DNA of 64,000 nucleotides from Tritrichomonas musculus (lineage: Eukaryota > Parabasalia > Tritrichomonadida > Tritrichomonadidae), in the NCBI GenBank assembly GCA_039105265.1, contig JAPFFF010000005.1, positions 7,727,501 through 7,791,500 of the forward strand, written 5' to 3'. Below, one piece after another: positions 38,292 to 47,473 of this stretch. The notes under the pieces are model-generated. The model was not told the DNA's origin. It saw only the letters and a program-made list of their open reading frames with translations, and searched no databases. The first letter of the stretch is position 1. Every line of letters starts with the position of its first letter. Both the position numbers and the translations under genes were made by a program.

Positions 38292-39047
38292 TCACCTCCT
38301 TGCTTTTCTTCTTCTTCTCATGCCTCTTATCATTCTATATCTTTTGCCTTGATATATTTTATAACCTGATGGTTTTCTTGAATAATGGATACGTGGATAA
38401 TTTAAAGAATTTAGATAATAATTGGCTAATAATTCATTATTTACGTCTCCTATTTTTTTCTCTAATTCTTTCTTCTTCTCTTTGTTGTCTATTCTCTCAC
38501 TGCTCTCTCCTAGTGATTTTATTACTTTAGCTCCTACTTTAACATATTTATTGTCTGTTGCATTACCAATAGTTTCTGCAATTTCACCACCTCCTTTGAG
38601 TAATTCAGTTTTATTATCCCATGCCCATTTCAATCTCTCTTTCATTTTATTTACGTGTTCATAATTATTTTTGGGTATTCCATCTGTCATTTTATTATAT
38701 GCTTTTTTAAGCTTGTTTACAAATTTCCCTGCTATCCCTTCGGAATTATTTTGAGTTGTCATAGGGGGTGGCATAGGAGCTGGTGCTGGTGCTGGAGGCG
38801 GCATATAATGTGGGGTAGGAGGAGGTTCTTGGATTGGCTTGGGAGGAGCTGGAGTAGGAGTAGGAACTGGAACTGGTTTTTGGATTGGTTCTAGAGAAGG
38901 TCCTTGGGTGGGTTTTTTGCTAAAGAATTTGTTATATGTATTGCTCACAAGATTTGATATTTTATCACTTATCCCTCCTATTGGCTCTTCTGTACCATCA
39001 CTTCGTAGGGTAGGAGCAGTACCCATCGTTAAAAATGGAATAGACAT
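38292..39047 (-). CDS. Polinton basic core-like protein, paralogue A (251 aa)
   Basis: Parts: a short N terminus, a Pro-rich linker (PTPTPAPPKPIQEPPPTP), a helical domain (NKTELLKGGGEIAETIGNAT), and an Arg/Lys-rich end (RMIRGMRRRRKARR) after RKPSGYKIYQGKRYR. The helical domain and the RKPxxYKxYQ block match the next gene, so the two are tandem paralogues with different tails. The basic end suggests binding of genomic DNA inside the capsid (inference). Confidence 0.6.
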   Translation of the reverse strand: MSIPFLTMGTAPTLRSDGTEEPIGGISDKISNLVSNTYNKFFSKKPTQGPSLEPIQKPVPVPTPTPAPPKPIQEPPPTPHYMPPPAPAPAPMPPPMTTQNNSEGIAGKFVNKLKKAYNKMTDGIPKNNYEHVNKMKERLKWAWDNKTELLKGGGEIAETIGNATDNKYVKVGAKVIKSLGESSERIDNKEKKKELEKKIGDVNNELLANYYLNSLNYPRIHYSRKPSGYKIYQGKRYRMIRGMRRRRKARR

Positions 39048-39069
39048 TTAAATGAAGACAAAATTTAGC

Positions 39070-39780
39070 TTACCAATCATCCTTCTCAAACTTGTCATAT
39101 GCTTCTCTTTGTCTTCTTACAGCTTCTTGTAGATCGGCCACAAATTGTTTATCTTGTTTCCAATTTCTAGCTTTTTCAGCTGCTGACATTTTTTTCTTTG
39201 GAGGTGATTCTTGTTTCTTTGGTAATGCTTTGGGAGGCGGGGATGGTTTTTTGGGAGGCGGGGATGGTTTTTTGGGAGGCGATTTTTTGGGTGATGATTT
39301 TTTGGGTGATGATTTTTTATTTTCTGTCGTGGCTTCTTTTTGTTTTTGCTCTATTTGTTTCTTCAACTGATTTAATTTTTCATTGGCTTCATCAATATAT
39401 TTATTTCTTCTTTGATACATTTTATATCTTGTTGGCTTCCTTCCATAAAACATCCTTGGTACATCAGCATAGGCTATATGTTTGTTTCCAAACATCCGAG
39501 CATTCCTATCCTGAATTAATTGAGCCAACAATTTTTCCTGGCTGTTTTTATCATCAATTTGTCCAAGAGTTTGGCCTGCTGCTCTTGTAACACCTGCTGC
39601 TACATTCCATTTATTATTTCCAGTCGCTTCTCCAATTATATCTCCTACATCTGCAGCTCCTTGTAAAATTTCTGCTTTATTATTATTAATCCAATTACCA
39701 ATTTTTCCAAATATACTAACACCAGCATCTGAAGGGGTAGATGGAATATATTTTCCAGAATCAATAGTTCCTGAAGGCAT
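39070..39780 (-). CDS. Polinton basic core-like protein, paralogue B (236 aa)
   Basis: It shares with its neighbour a helical domain (NNKAEILQGAADVGDIIGEA) and the block GRKPTRYKMYQRR, then adds a histone H1-like Lys/Pro/Ser repeat (KKSSPKKSPPKKPSPPPKK). The Gly/Ala-rich amphipathic N-terminal helix recalls adenovirus pVI-type membrane-active or core proteins; that comparison is an impression only. Confidence 0.6.
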   Translation of the reverse strand: MPSGTIDSGKYIPSTPSDAGVSIFGKIGNWINNNKAEILQGAADVGDIIGEATGNNKWNVAAGVTRAAGQTLGQIDDKNSQEKLLAQLIQDRNARMFGNKHIAYADVPRMFYGRKPTRYKMYQRRNKYIDEANEKLNQLKKQIEQKQKEATTENKKSSPKKSSPKKSPPKKPSPPPKKPSPPPKALPKKQESPPKKKMSAAEKARNWKQDKQFVADLQEAVRRQREAYDKFEKDDW

Positions 39781-39817
39781 TTATTGTGAAATAAATCATT
39801 CAAATAGTATGACTTCG

Positions 39818-40672
39818 TCATTCAAAGTAATATTTGTTGGCTGTTATATTACAAATAAATTTGTCGTGAGGCTCACGATGCTGCAAATACTCCTTGACTG
39901 TTTTTTTGATATTTAGATTGTTATTTGTTTGTTGGAGCAATGATGTAAAATCTTCTTCTGAATATCCACTATAGCATATAATATCGGTGGCCAATCTCTT
40001 TGCATTTATATGGACAAATCTAATGGTTTGGATAGCCATAATGCATGTAATATTATAGTGCCTAGTTTTTGTTAACAGCCTGAGGAATTCAGTATTATTG
40101 TGCGTCAATAAATCGCTCCCAGCACAGTCATCCAATATTATTAGAGTGTTATATGGATATGATGAAGTTTGATATTTTACTAGCTTGTTTGCTATATATA
40201 CTATTCTATCATCTATTTCTTGAAGGGAGTGCTTGTTTATAAGCCTCTGCATTTCTTCATTTGTCTCTTTCATTTTTGATAATACATGCTTTACCATCGC
40301 ATAATATTTTATCTTTCGCTTTAGATGTTTTTTCAAATAATCCATCAATTCTGCTTCGTTCAAATATATGATTGGTGTCTTGACATTTTGACTCATCGCC
40401 TCTGCAGTTTTGTCCATCTTACCGCTTGTGGAACAGAATACTATCTTCTGGTAGTAGGGATACTTAAATAATCTCTCGGTAATTAAAATGTGTTTCCATA
40501 TCCAATAACTTTTTCCAGCACCTGGTTTGCCTATCAAAAAATATATACCGTTCGTGCTAAATGGATAGGAAGGATGAATTGGTTTCATAAGTGCAGACTC
40601 TATTTCCTTTTGGTTTTTTCGCATGGTTTTTTGGATTAAAACTTCTACTTCTTTCATTATTTGTTTAGCCAT
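39818..40672 (-). CDS. Polinton genome-packaging ATPase (FtsK/HerA, A32-like)
   Basis: 284 residues. Walker A is GKPGAGKS (48-55) after strand GIYFLI; Walker B is TLIILDDCAG (about 176-185), followed by a sensor-like stretch LTKTRHYNITCIMAIQT that matches the family's conserved TRHxxx-Q region. It powers DNA entry into the preformed capsid. Placed directly between the core-like genes and the integrase gene, ten bases from the latter. Confidence 0.93.
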   Translation of the reverse strand: MAKQIMKEVEVLIQKTMRKNQKEIESALMKPIHPSYPFSTNGIYFLIGKPGAGKSYWIWKHILITERLFKYPYYQKIVFCSTSGKMDKTAEAMSQNVKTPIIYLNEAELMDYLKKHLKRKIKYYAMVKHVLSKMKETNEEMQRLINKHSLQEIDDRIVYIANKLVKYQTSSYPYNTLIILDDCAGSDLLTHNNTEFLRLLTKTRHYNITCIMAIQTIRFVHINAKRLATDIICYSGYSEEDFTSLLQQTNNNLNIKKTVKEYLQHREPHDKFICNITANKYYFE

Positions 40673-40682
40673 TTATTGTTGG

Positions 40683-41792
40683 TTAAATCCATTTTTTAAT
40701 GTTTGATGGGATATTTTTTTGTTTGCTCCAATAATCCATTTCGAGATTTGATAATTTAGTTGGGGCTCCTTCTCGTAAATTTTTGGCTGGAATAACATCT
40801 TCTGTCCCTTCACTATATTTAATTTTATATTTATTCTTAGCTGCATCGTAGGATATAATTTTATCCACAATACCTCTCTTGCCTCCCTTTAGTGTCTGAG
40901 CAAGAGGCACTTCTGCCCCGGGGCCCTTCAGGCCCTTATTTTTATTCTGTGTTTTTATCAATCTATATCCCGGCAACTTATCTATCGATTCATCTTTGGA
41001 CTTAACAATAAATTGATTCCCGGCCTTTGAATCAACAATATAAGCCTCCTTGCTGACCCTATTTCTTCGCTTCGAAAATGGTTCCTTGGCTTGTATAATT
41101 CTCACCCTGTCGTTAGGCTGAAAGTCATATGGATTTATTTGTGATTTAGTATTGATATATTCTTTTTCATCTTTCTCTGTCATTTCGTTTGGTATTTTAT
41201 AGTCCAACGATCGGTGAGGGGATTTATTGTAGGAATCTATTAATCCCTTCATTTCTTGTTCTCCAATAAATCTGTTCTCTCCTACCATATCTCTAATAGT
41301 TCTCATGAATCTATTTATGATGCCTAGTACATTATGATTATTGTCTTCCGTAGTATTGTATATAATATTTTTTGCCTTCATTATTTGCAAAACATCATTG
41401 GACAAATAGGCGGCATCCTGGTCAGAAGTAATAGAATAAACATTTGGTTCGTCTACTAAAAATTGATTTAATGCTCTAGCTACTTCTTTTGCTCCCTTCC
41501 CTCTCATCGCATAACAAAAAGCCTTCCTGGTATTGATATTTATAAACATCAGATAATTCAAACCATCTTTTGTTTTGTCATTTATGAAAGTATCCATTTG
41601 ATATCCTCCTGAGTGTTTTGAATATATATTCATAAATTTTGCCTTTGGTACTTTAACATCATGCACTATATTCTTCAAATAATTTAATGCTGCTTCTTCT
41701 GTAAATCCATATCGTTTAGCAAGAGGAACAAATTTTGATGGTGTTTTCCACGGAAAAGTTTTGTATAACTCCTCTATTGTTTTGTAAGTCAT
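40683..41792 (-). CDS. Polinton retroviral-type integrase
   Basis: 369 residues with an RNase H-fold core: strand and Asp at GGYQMDTF (D67), second Asp in ITSDQDAAYL (D124), then the HNVLGIINRFMRTIRDM helix and a Pro-His-Arg block typical of Polinton and retroelement integrases (YNKSPHRSLDY). The end holds two SH3/Tudor-like beta parts (NDRVRIIQAKEPFSKRRNRV; VDKIISYDAAKNKYKIKYSEG) in the place where relatives have a chromodomain. It joins the TIR ends to target DNA, giving the 6-7 bp duplication seen here. An eight-T run lies seven bases before the ATG. Confidence 0.93.
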   Translation of the reverse strand: MTYKTIEELYKTFPWKTPSKFVPLAKRYGFTEEAALNYLKNIVHDVKVPKAKFMNIYSKHSGGYQMDTFINDKTKDGLNYLMFININTRKAFCYAMRGKGAKEVARALNQFLVDEPNVYSITSDQDAAYLSNDVLQIMKAKNIIYNTTEDNNHNVLGIINRFMRTIRDMVGENRFIGEQEMKGLIDSYNKSPHRSLDYKIPNEMTEKDEKEYINTKSQINPYDFQPNDRVRIIQAKEPFSKRRNRVSKEAYIVDSKAGNQFIVKSKDESIDKLPGYRLIKTQNKNKGLKGPGAEVPLAQTLKGGKRGIVDKIISYDAAKNKYKIKYSEGTEDVIPAKNLREGAPTKLSNLEMDYWSKQKNIPSNIKKWI

Positions 41793-41818
41793 TGTTTTGA
41801 AAAAAAATAAACCCTCAG

Positions 41819-42961
41819 TTAATATAACATTTTACGGTAAGGGAAGAATATCATTTCGATAGAAAAGCTTTCGCTTCTCGGTATTTTTACTGGTATATCT
41901 TTATGTCGACCAGAATATAGTTCGATCCAGAATCGTTGGTCTGTTGAGTTCAGCTTAAAGTATTTTATAGGGTTGAAGTATATTGTTGTGTTTCCAACAT
42001 ATCCTTGATTTGATTGGTCCCCGAAGGATGAAAAAATTTTACATGAATGCCTATCCCATACATTATAAAAATTAACTTCTCTAAGCCATTTAAATTTATA
42101 GTTATTATGATAATTTGCCCCTTGGTCTGTCTCTCCACTAATATTAAACACATCTTCGAAATCATATTTTCGGTCTATCAATCCAAAATCTTGAACGGTT
42201 CGATGAGGAAAATCAATTGATATGTCAATATAAAATGGACTCTTCTTATCATAATTATGTCGAGATAAAATTCTTTCCAAATATGTTTTTCTCCTATAAT
42301 CATAGAATCCATCAGCCATGACATCAAGCTCAGTTGAAAGACCATAAGGGTCTTCACTAAATCTTGGCTTGTCTTTATACTTAGCTTTCTCTTCTTCTGT
42401 TTTTGCCTTCGCCAAATTGTCTTCAATCTCTTGATTATATTTTTTCATTTCGGCCCATAGATATTCATATAATACGTGTCCAAAACCACCGAAATCATCC
42501 TTCTCACTCATCCACATTAAAACATTTACTTCAACCATAGATTTCCTTGCAGCAGGTATACTTATATACGCTGAGTGGTCATATAAGTTTGGGTCATCTG
42601 ATTTTGGAGGAGGAGTGGCATATTTATTGTAGTCCTCTTTGTAGTATTTCCTAACTTTAATTTTAAATTCTAGCCTTCTCTTTCTAGCTAACATAAATAT
42701 ATTTCTAACACCAATAATAGACTCACCACGATTAGATGTGCACCATTCTTGTGGAAAATTAAAATAATAACGATTAAATTTCGCAGGGTCTCTTTCTCCA
42801 TCTTCCAGAAAGAAAGCGTGCTCCATAGGGATTGGTGTTTGTTCTTCAGCTGGATTGAGCGTCGGGTACATTTCAATCATTATAAAACAACTTCTTGATT
42901 CGAAGGGATATCTTAACAAAAAATGGTTGGGATTTCTTGACAAAAAAATGGTTAGATTCAT
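41819..42961 (-). CDS. Polinton right-end structural-type protein
   Basis: Up to 380 residues; the more natural start may be MIEMYPTLNP (near residue 28). The 5' end lies inside the TIR. Beta-rich with strands such as RRLEFKIKVRKYY and RFWIELYSGRHKDIPVKI, and a helical Lys/Glu insert in the middle (NQEIEDNLAKAKTEEEKAKY). It resembles jelly-roll structural proteins in look and could be a second minor capsid protein. Not recognised with certainty. Confidence 0.55.
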   Translation of the reverse strand: MNLTIFLSRNPNHFLLRYPFESRSCFIMIEMYPTLNPAEEQTPIPMEHAFFLEDGERDPAKFNRYYFNFPQEWCTSNRGESIIGVRNIFMLARKRRLEFKIKVRKYYKEDYNKYATPPPKSDDPNLYDHSAYISIPAARKSMVEVNVLMWMSEKDDFGGFGHVLYEYLWAEMKKYNQEIEDNLAKAKTEEEKAKYKDKPRFSEDPYGLSTELDVMADGFYDYRRKTYLERILSRHNYDKKSPFYIDISIDFPHRTVQDFGLIDRKYDFEDVFNISGETDQGANYHNNYKFKWLREVNFYNVWDRHSCKIFSSFGDQSNQGYVGNTTIYFNPIKYFKLNSTDQRFWIELYSGRHKDIPVKIPRSESFSIEMIFFPYRKMLY

Positions 42962-43260
42962 TTAAATATTTGATGGTGCTCATCAAATAATCGATATCTT
43001 GGGGCGTCCTTTTCCTTCAACAAATCGTAATCACCACTATATTTCAACAAAGCTGCTCGTCTAAATTTTGCATATCTAAAGCCGCTAAACTTGTTCCTTT
43101 CATCTAATACTTCCAAAATTACGTATCCTTTGCTATCGCACGTCCTAATATTTTTTTGCGCATCATAGATTTGTTGCGTCTGTCTTGATGTATAATAGGG
43201 GTTGCGTAAAGTGTAGCCTTTATATTCTGTCATCATTTTTAAATCACTCGGGGCGTCCAT
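42958..43260 (-). CDS. Polinton TIR-borne 100-residue protein, right copy
   Basis: Same residues as 19646-19948, with the identical start motif at 43261-43273. Its stop overlaps the first codon of the longer frame of the neighbouring gene (ATGA-type overlap), so the two could be cotranscribed at this end, which is impossible at the left end. Confidence 0.6.
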   Translation of the reverse strand: MDAPSDLKMMTEYKGYTLRNPYYTSRQTQQIYDAQKNIRTCDSKGYVILEVLDERNKFSGFRYAKFRRAALLKYSGDYDLLKEKDAPRYRLFDEHHQIFK

Positions 43261-43273
43261 TTGTCGTCGTGAT
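43261..43273 (-). promoter_or_regulatory. ATCACGA-N3-CAA start motif, right TIR gene
   Basis: Inverted-repeat copy of 19633-19645. Confidence 0.6.
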
Positions 43274-43600
43274 AAAAAATGGTTGGGATTTCTTGACGGG
43301 ACGTTAAGAAATCACGCCATTTATATATACTACTTTTTTAGAGATTTTTTTTGAAATTTTTAATTTTTCAATTTTTTGATTTTTCAATTTTTTGATTTTC
43401 AGTTTTTTCAATTTTCAGTTTTTTTGAATTTTTTAATTTTCATTTATAGGGGGGGAAGGAGGGGTATACAATTAATATATCTATTTTAAAAACGGGGTCC
43501 TAGGGGCGGGAGCCCCTAGAGTAGCCCGAACGGAGCGAAGCGAAGTGATGGGCGGTAGGTCTCTGGGGAGCGCAGCGGACCGGAGCCTACCGTTAACTAC

Positions 43601-43607
43601 TTCATCA
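43601..43607. repeat. Target-site duplication, right copy (TTCATCA)
   Basis: Identical to 19284-19290. Confidence 0.85.
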
Positions 43608-44894
43608 ACTAAAGCATTTAAGTACATAATAGACCAGCTGTTTTATGAAATAACACCAAACCCTAAAGCGGCTACTACCTTATATACGGACTACAATATT
43701 ACTAGTTCAAAGATTATAACAGCTGATAATATTACTACCATGAGGAGTGATTTAAATGTGTTAACCAATAATTTTGATGTAGTTTGTTATGATGTTAAGG
43801 ACATAACCTTGAAAGTAGAGGTATTAAATGCCGAAATGGGAGAGACTAAAAGGATTACTAAACATTTACAAGAAGACATAGACCAGGTTAGAATAGTATC
43901 TAATGTAGCATTAGCATTTGGAGTTATAGGAACAGCAGGTAGTATAGCTAATGTTGGTTTTACATTGTTTCGAACATTGTTCACATTTACAAAGGCTGGT
44001 GTGGATTCTGCTATTGAAGGTGTATCACAAGGTGAACATGCTTTGTTTCATCTAGGTGATGGAAGCAACCTACCTCCATTAAAAATAGGATGGTCAACTA
44101 CAACTGATTTAACACCTATTATTGATTGGTGTGATTCAGAAAAGGTAGCAGTTGAATATACTGAAGAAACTGAAGACATTTCAAAGACTATAGCAACATA
44201 TAGAGATACTATTGATTTGTGTAACCACTTCAAGGAATCATTAAAACCTGCATTTAGGCTATTAGCTGATAAAATAAATGAGGTTAATGAGGAAGTAGAA
44301 AATAATAACTATGTTGATAAGAATGATTTAGTAAGAGATGATACTATTGATATAGTAGGTAGTATTGTTAATAAGGAAGTACACCTAGAAGCTGAAGATG
44401 TTACTACAGATGGTACTATTAAGGCAAGGCTAATGGTTATGAAGGTTAGTGAGTTTAATGACATTGACTATGAGGAGTGTATAATAACTATTACAATTAC
44501 AGGTGGTACTATAAGTCAATATGTAGGCTGTGATTACTTCCCAACATGCACCTTAAATGGCAAGACAATAGTTATAGCCAACCCACAGCAAGTAAGAGTT
44601 ACTGGTATAGCTATTAAAGAAAATAGTGCTGTTAGGAGAATGTCATTTGAGGTTAAGGATATAGCATATACATGTGATATAGATGCACTTAACAACAAAG
44701 TAGACTCACCTGAAAAGATATCCCACGACAATAATGAATCAATAACTACTATTATGAATGAATACCCCACAGTTGATGAGGTTAATGATGTACTGAAGGA
44801 GTGTGCATTAAAGAAAGACATTAGCAAATTTAGAGAGAAAAATGATATGAAAAACAAAGAATCTATCGAAGTGCCATTTGAAAATGTACAATAA
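43601..44894 (+). pseudogene. Older virus-like fibre-like gene relic, right part
   Basis: It begins with the block that follows the Polinton target site in related proteins (EITPNPKAATTLYTDYN), then the coiled coil, the Gly/Ala-rich segment (ALAFGVIGTAGSIANVG), SLKPAFRLLADKINEV and a C-terminal region with a beta-rich head unlike that of the inner copies. It reads through to a stop at 44894. This is the other part of the gene whose left part ends at 19290. Codon use differs from the inner genes (more GTA/GGT/ACT), which supports a separate lineage. Confidence 0.8.
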
Positions 44895-45011
44895 AGATGC
44901 TTCCTAGTGAAAAATTTTTTTTAATTTTTTTTTAATTTTTTTAAACAAGTTCGTGTTGACGTGAGGGTGAGGCTGCCCGTGGTTGGCCGAAGCCCTACGG
45001 AAACCGACTAG
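44895..45011. other. Short GC-rich patch after the relic
   Basis: T-rich 44905-44945, then a GC-rich stretch (GTGAGGCTGCCCGTGGTTGG and following, to about 45000) unlike its surroundings. It could be an end of the older element or of the adjacent transposon remnant; no partner was found at the left side. Confidence 0.4.
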
Positions 45012-45218
45012 TATAAACTACTAGAACAATTGTTTTACGCGCTTTCATATGCTTGGAATGAAATCCCAATTGATAAAATAAATAAAAATAAATCAAGTTT
45101 TTTTGCAAGATGTAGAGTTTTCTCATCAATAAATAATCACTGGAAGGAAGTGAATAAAATCCATGATATATACCGAACTCAAATAGTTGTTGTAAGGAAT
45201 CCAATTACGGGCTTATAG
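45012..45218 (+). pseudogene. Probable Tc1/mariner-like DNA transposase remnant (C-terminal end)
   Basis: A short open stretch reads LFYALSYAWNEIPIDKINK, then ARCRVFSSINNHWKEVNKIH and a stop. The pattern 'AWNEIP-x-I-N ... F-ARC-V ... HW-EV--IH' resembles the C-terminal helical end of DDE transposases common in trichomonads. No catalytic part is present upstream, so at most the last ~65 residues survive. The match is from memory of the family and is moderate. Confidence 0.4.
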
Positions 45219-46939
45219 CTACAAATTGAAACAAAATCTAATTAACTTTTATCTTTCTTTTAATAAGCAAGATGTTCAATAAGTACTTAAGTCAAATATA
45301 AATTTAGTATCTATTTTTTTTTTTTTTGCTGAGCAAAGATAAAGTAATGTTATTGCTACTGTTTATGTGTATGAAACCATATTTTATTTGGTATTTCATA
45401 CCGTAATGATTATTTTGAAGGAAAAAATAATAAATAGGCTGATTGATTCGAATTTGGTCTATATTTTACAAAAATATGTTAAATGTTTATGTCTAGTAGC
45501 TTTTCATCAGCGATCCATTGCCAACGTCCAAAATTTGAGTAAAATAACTTGTAATACTGATAATATGAATAACAGAATGCTGTTATCCTTATTCTCAAAG
45601 TAAGATATAATTGAATTTTTTAAGGAAAGAAAAGATCTCTTTAAAAAAGTATTGATTGCGTTATGATTAGAGATAATCATCAATATTTTCATTATTATTT
45701 ATTATATTTACTTTTTTAAATTTTCATCTTTTACTTAAAACCGAGAGTTCTTCTTATCTACAATTCAAATATCTTTTTTTGCAGTCTTTGAGGTACTGCA
45801 GATGAAAAAGGATGTAAGTTAAAACGTTTATATAGTTCATATTCTCGATATTTTTCCTTTTAAGTTTGAGAATGTACAGCATATTATTATCAATCAGATT
45901 GAATTCAAACAGAGTAAATTGTTTGCCAAATTCGTTTTTACTGAGTGAAATGATTCGAACATTTGGGTATTGTGTTTAGTAGGACATTTTGTAAACAATT
46001 TACTTGTTTTTTCCAAAAACGTATTCAAAGCATCAATGCTGAACATTGAATCATCAGACGAATGGCTTTACAAGGACCACAACTTTGATTGCTCATTGGA
46101 GAAACAAAGCTGTGGTGATAAAAATTTGACAAAAAGTAAAGGATAATTTCAAAGGAATTTTAATAGAAATCCAAAAAAAAGGAAAGAGATGGACTGAATT
46201 TAATTGTCACTGAAATTGGAAGGTTACTAAAAATTAAAGATATAATCCTATCTTATGATCATGAAAACAAACCCCATAAAATGTTTCAAAGCATCGATAA
46301 CAGTTGAATTACATGCAAACCAAGATTAATTCTTTGAAAATATAAAATCTTTATTCATGATTATAATCTATTTATTTTTTTTCTTTTTTCAATTATTATT
46401 TACTCTTTTTTCAACTATTTTTTGTTCTTCTTTCTTTTTATAAGTAATATCTTTGGTTTGAGCATAATTTTTGTATTCAGAGCAAGAGCTAAAAGTTGAA
46501 ATAAAAAATTGAGAGAAAAACTTTATAAATATTTGAAAGAAAATGATTTGGAACAGTTTTAATTTGATAAAATTGAGGCAAATCGCTTTTCTCAAAGTTT
46601 TAAATGTAAAAATTATTTGAATACCATTTATAAAGAATCACAATTCCACCATGCGTACAAAAATTGGTTGTGATTCTTTCTAATGATGTAAACAATTTCG
46701 AACAGTTGAAATTTTTAATGATTCTGAACATCAAATAATTAATGGAAATTCTTTTGATTGATCATCAATCGAATTCATCACAAATCAATAAAATACCATA
46801 AAAATTAAAAAATGCGCTTTTGAAAATTATAACAACGTTGGAGAGTTGACAGATCAAATAATATATCTTCAAATTTAACAGAAAATTAAAAAAGATAAAA
46901 AACAATTTTTTGTTCTGACAAATATACAAAAACAATTTA
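45219..46939. other. Intergenic, AT-rich, one hairpin
   Basis: No supported gene; open frames of 60-80 residues on both strands overlap one another and are biased. A 12-bp perfect inverted repeat (AAAGAATCACAA 46632-46643 and its complement 46668-46679) could form a hairpin. Confidence 0.5.
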
Positions 46940-47473
46940 TTAATAAATAAATTCATCATCTAGTAATAATAATTTGCCGTTATTACCATTTTCATCAATT
47001 GAAGAATATCCATTACCTTTATGAATTTTGGAAATATTGTATGGACTCTTTTTATTGCTTAAAGATGATTGACTTGATATAATGCACTGAATTGTCATTT
47101 TCCCGGCAATTCTAGAACTTTTATTTGTTTCATCATTTTGGCAACGAATTGGTTTGTATATAATAAATGTCTTTTGTTCTATATTGTTGAAATTGTTTGT
47201 TGAAAAGTTAGCTGCTTCTATTGCTCTTGATGCTATTAAAGGATTAAATTGGAAAATGTTCTTTTTTTCAAAAAGAAAAATCAGTGTTTTAAAGTCTTTA
47301 TTAACTTTTAAAACAATAGAAAGTTTTTTTTTGTCTATATTTTTGGGATCATAAATTATTGATTGCCTAATTTGACCTGGAAATGTAGTAGCAATAATTA
47401 TTATTTTTTCTTTTTCATTAACAACATCATTGTTAAATTGGATTGATTGAAAATTAATTTTTATGGAGTACAT
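46940..47473 (-). CDS. Unknown protein, 177 aa, next to the ubiquitin array
   Basis: Starts MYSIKINFQSIQF and has alternating hydrophobic strands (KIIIIATTFPGQI, KTLIFLFEKKNIF) in the first ~110 residues, giving the look of a beta sandwich such as a C2-like domain, then a polar Ser/Asn/Lys-rich tail. There is no signal peptide, membrane span or catalytic motif. It is on the same strand as the array, about 440 bases downstream of the first ubiquitin gene. Probably real; function unknown. Confidence 0.5.
   Translation of the reverse strand: MYSIKINFQSIQFNNDVVNEKEKIIIIATTFPGQIRQSIIYDPKNIDKKKLSIVLKVNKDFKTLIFLFEKKNIFQFNPLIASRAIEAANFSTNNFNNIEQKTFIIYKPIRCQNDETNKSSRIAGKMTIQCIISSQSSLSNKKSPYNISKIHKGNGYSSIDENGNNGKLLLLDDEFIY

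Larger units (their letters stand above)
19291..43600. mobile_element. Polinton/Maverick, whole-looking, 24.3 kb
   Basis: Near-identical terminal inverted repeats of about 0.8 kb and a short target duplication bound a gene set typical of the family: protein-primed family B polymerase, retroviral-type integrase, packaging ATPase and a major capsid protein, plus candidate minor capsid, fibre-like and small accessory genes. Length is at the upper end of the usual 15-25 kb. Gene order: a TIR gene; two fibre-like genes (-); a divergent small gene (+); a repeat-filled gap; polymerase and HNH genes (+); then a long minus-strand block with capsid, ATPase and integrase genes. The two TIRs differ only by one ~16-bp unit of an A-rich tandem repeat and one base of a homopolymer by eye, so the insertion is recent. 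No obvious break was seen in the main genes. Confidence 0.95.
42814..43600 (-). repeat. Right terminal inverted repeat of the Polinton
   Basis: About 787 bases, 15 shorter than the left copy: one ~16-bp A-rich repeat unit fewer and one extra G in a G run. It ends CCGTTAACTAC at 43600. The inner edge falls within the coding region of the 380-residue minus-strand gene, so the 5' end of that gene is TIR sequence. Confidence 0.95.

Noticed and set aside
40683-41792. Integrase as evidence for a retrovirus or LTR element
   Set aside because: There is no reverse transcriptase, protease or gag and no LTR; the long inverted repeats, family B polymerase, ATPase and capsid gene show a Polinton.
45367-45692. 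Overlapping 60-78 residue frames on both strands
   Set aside because: They are mutually antisense, AT-biased and without motifs.
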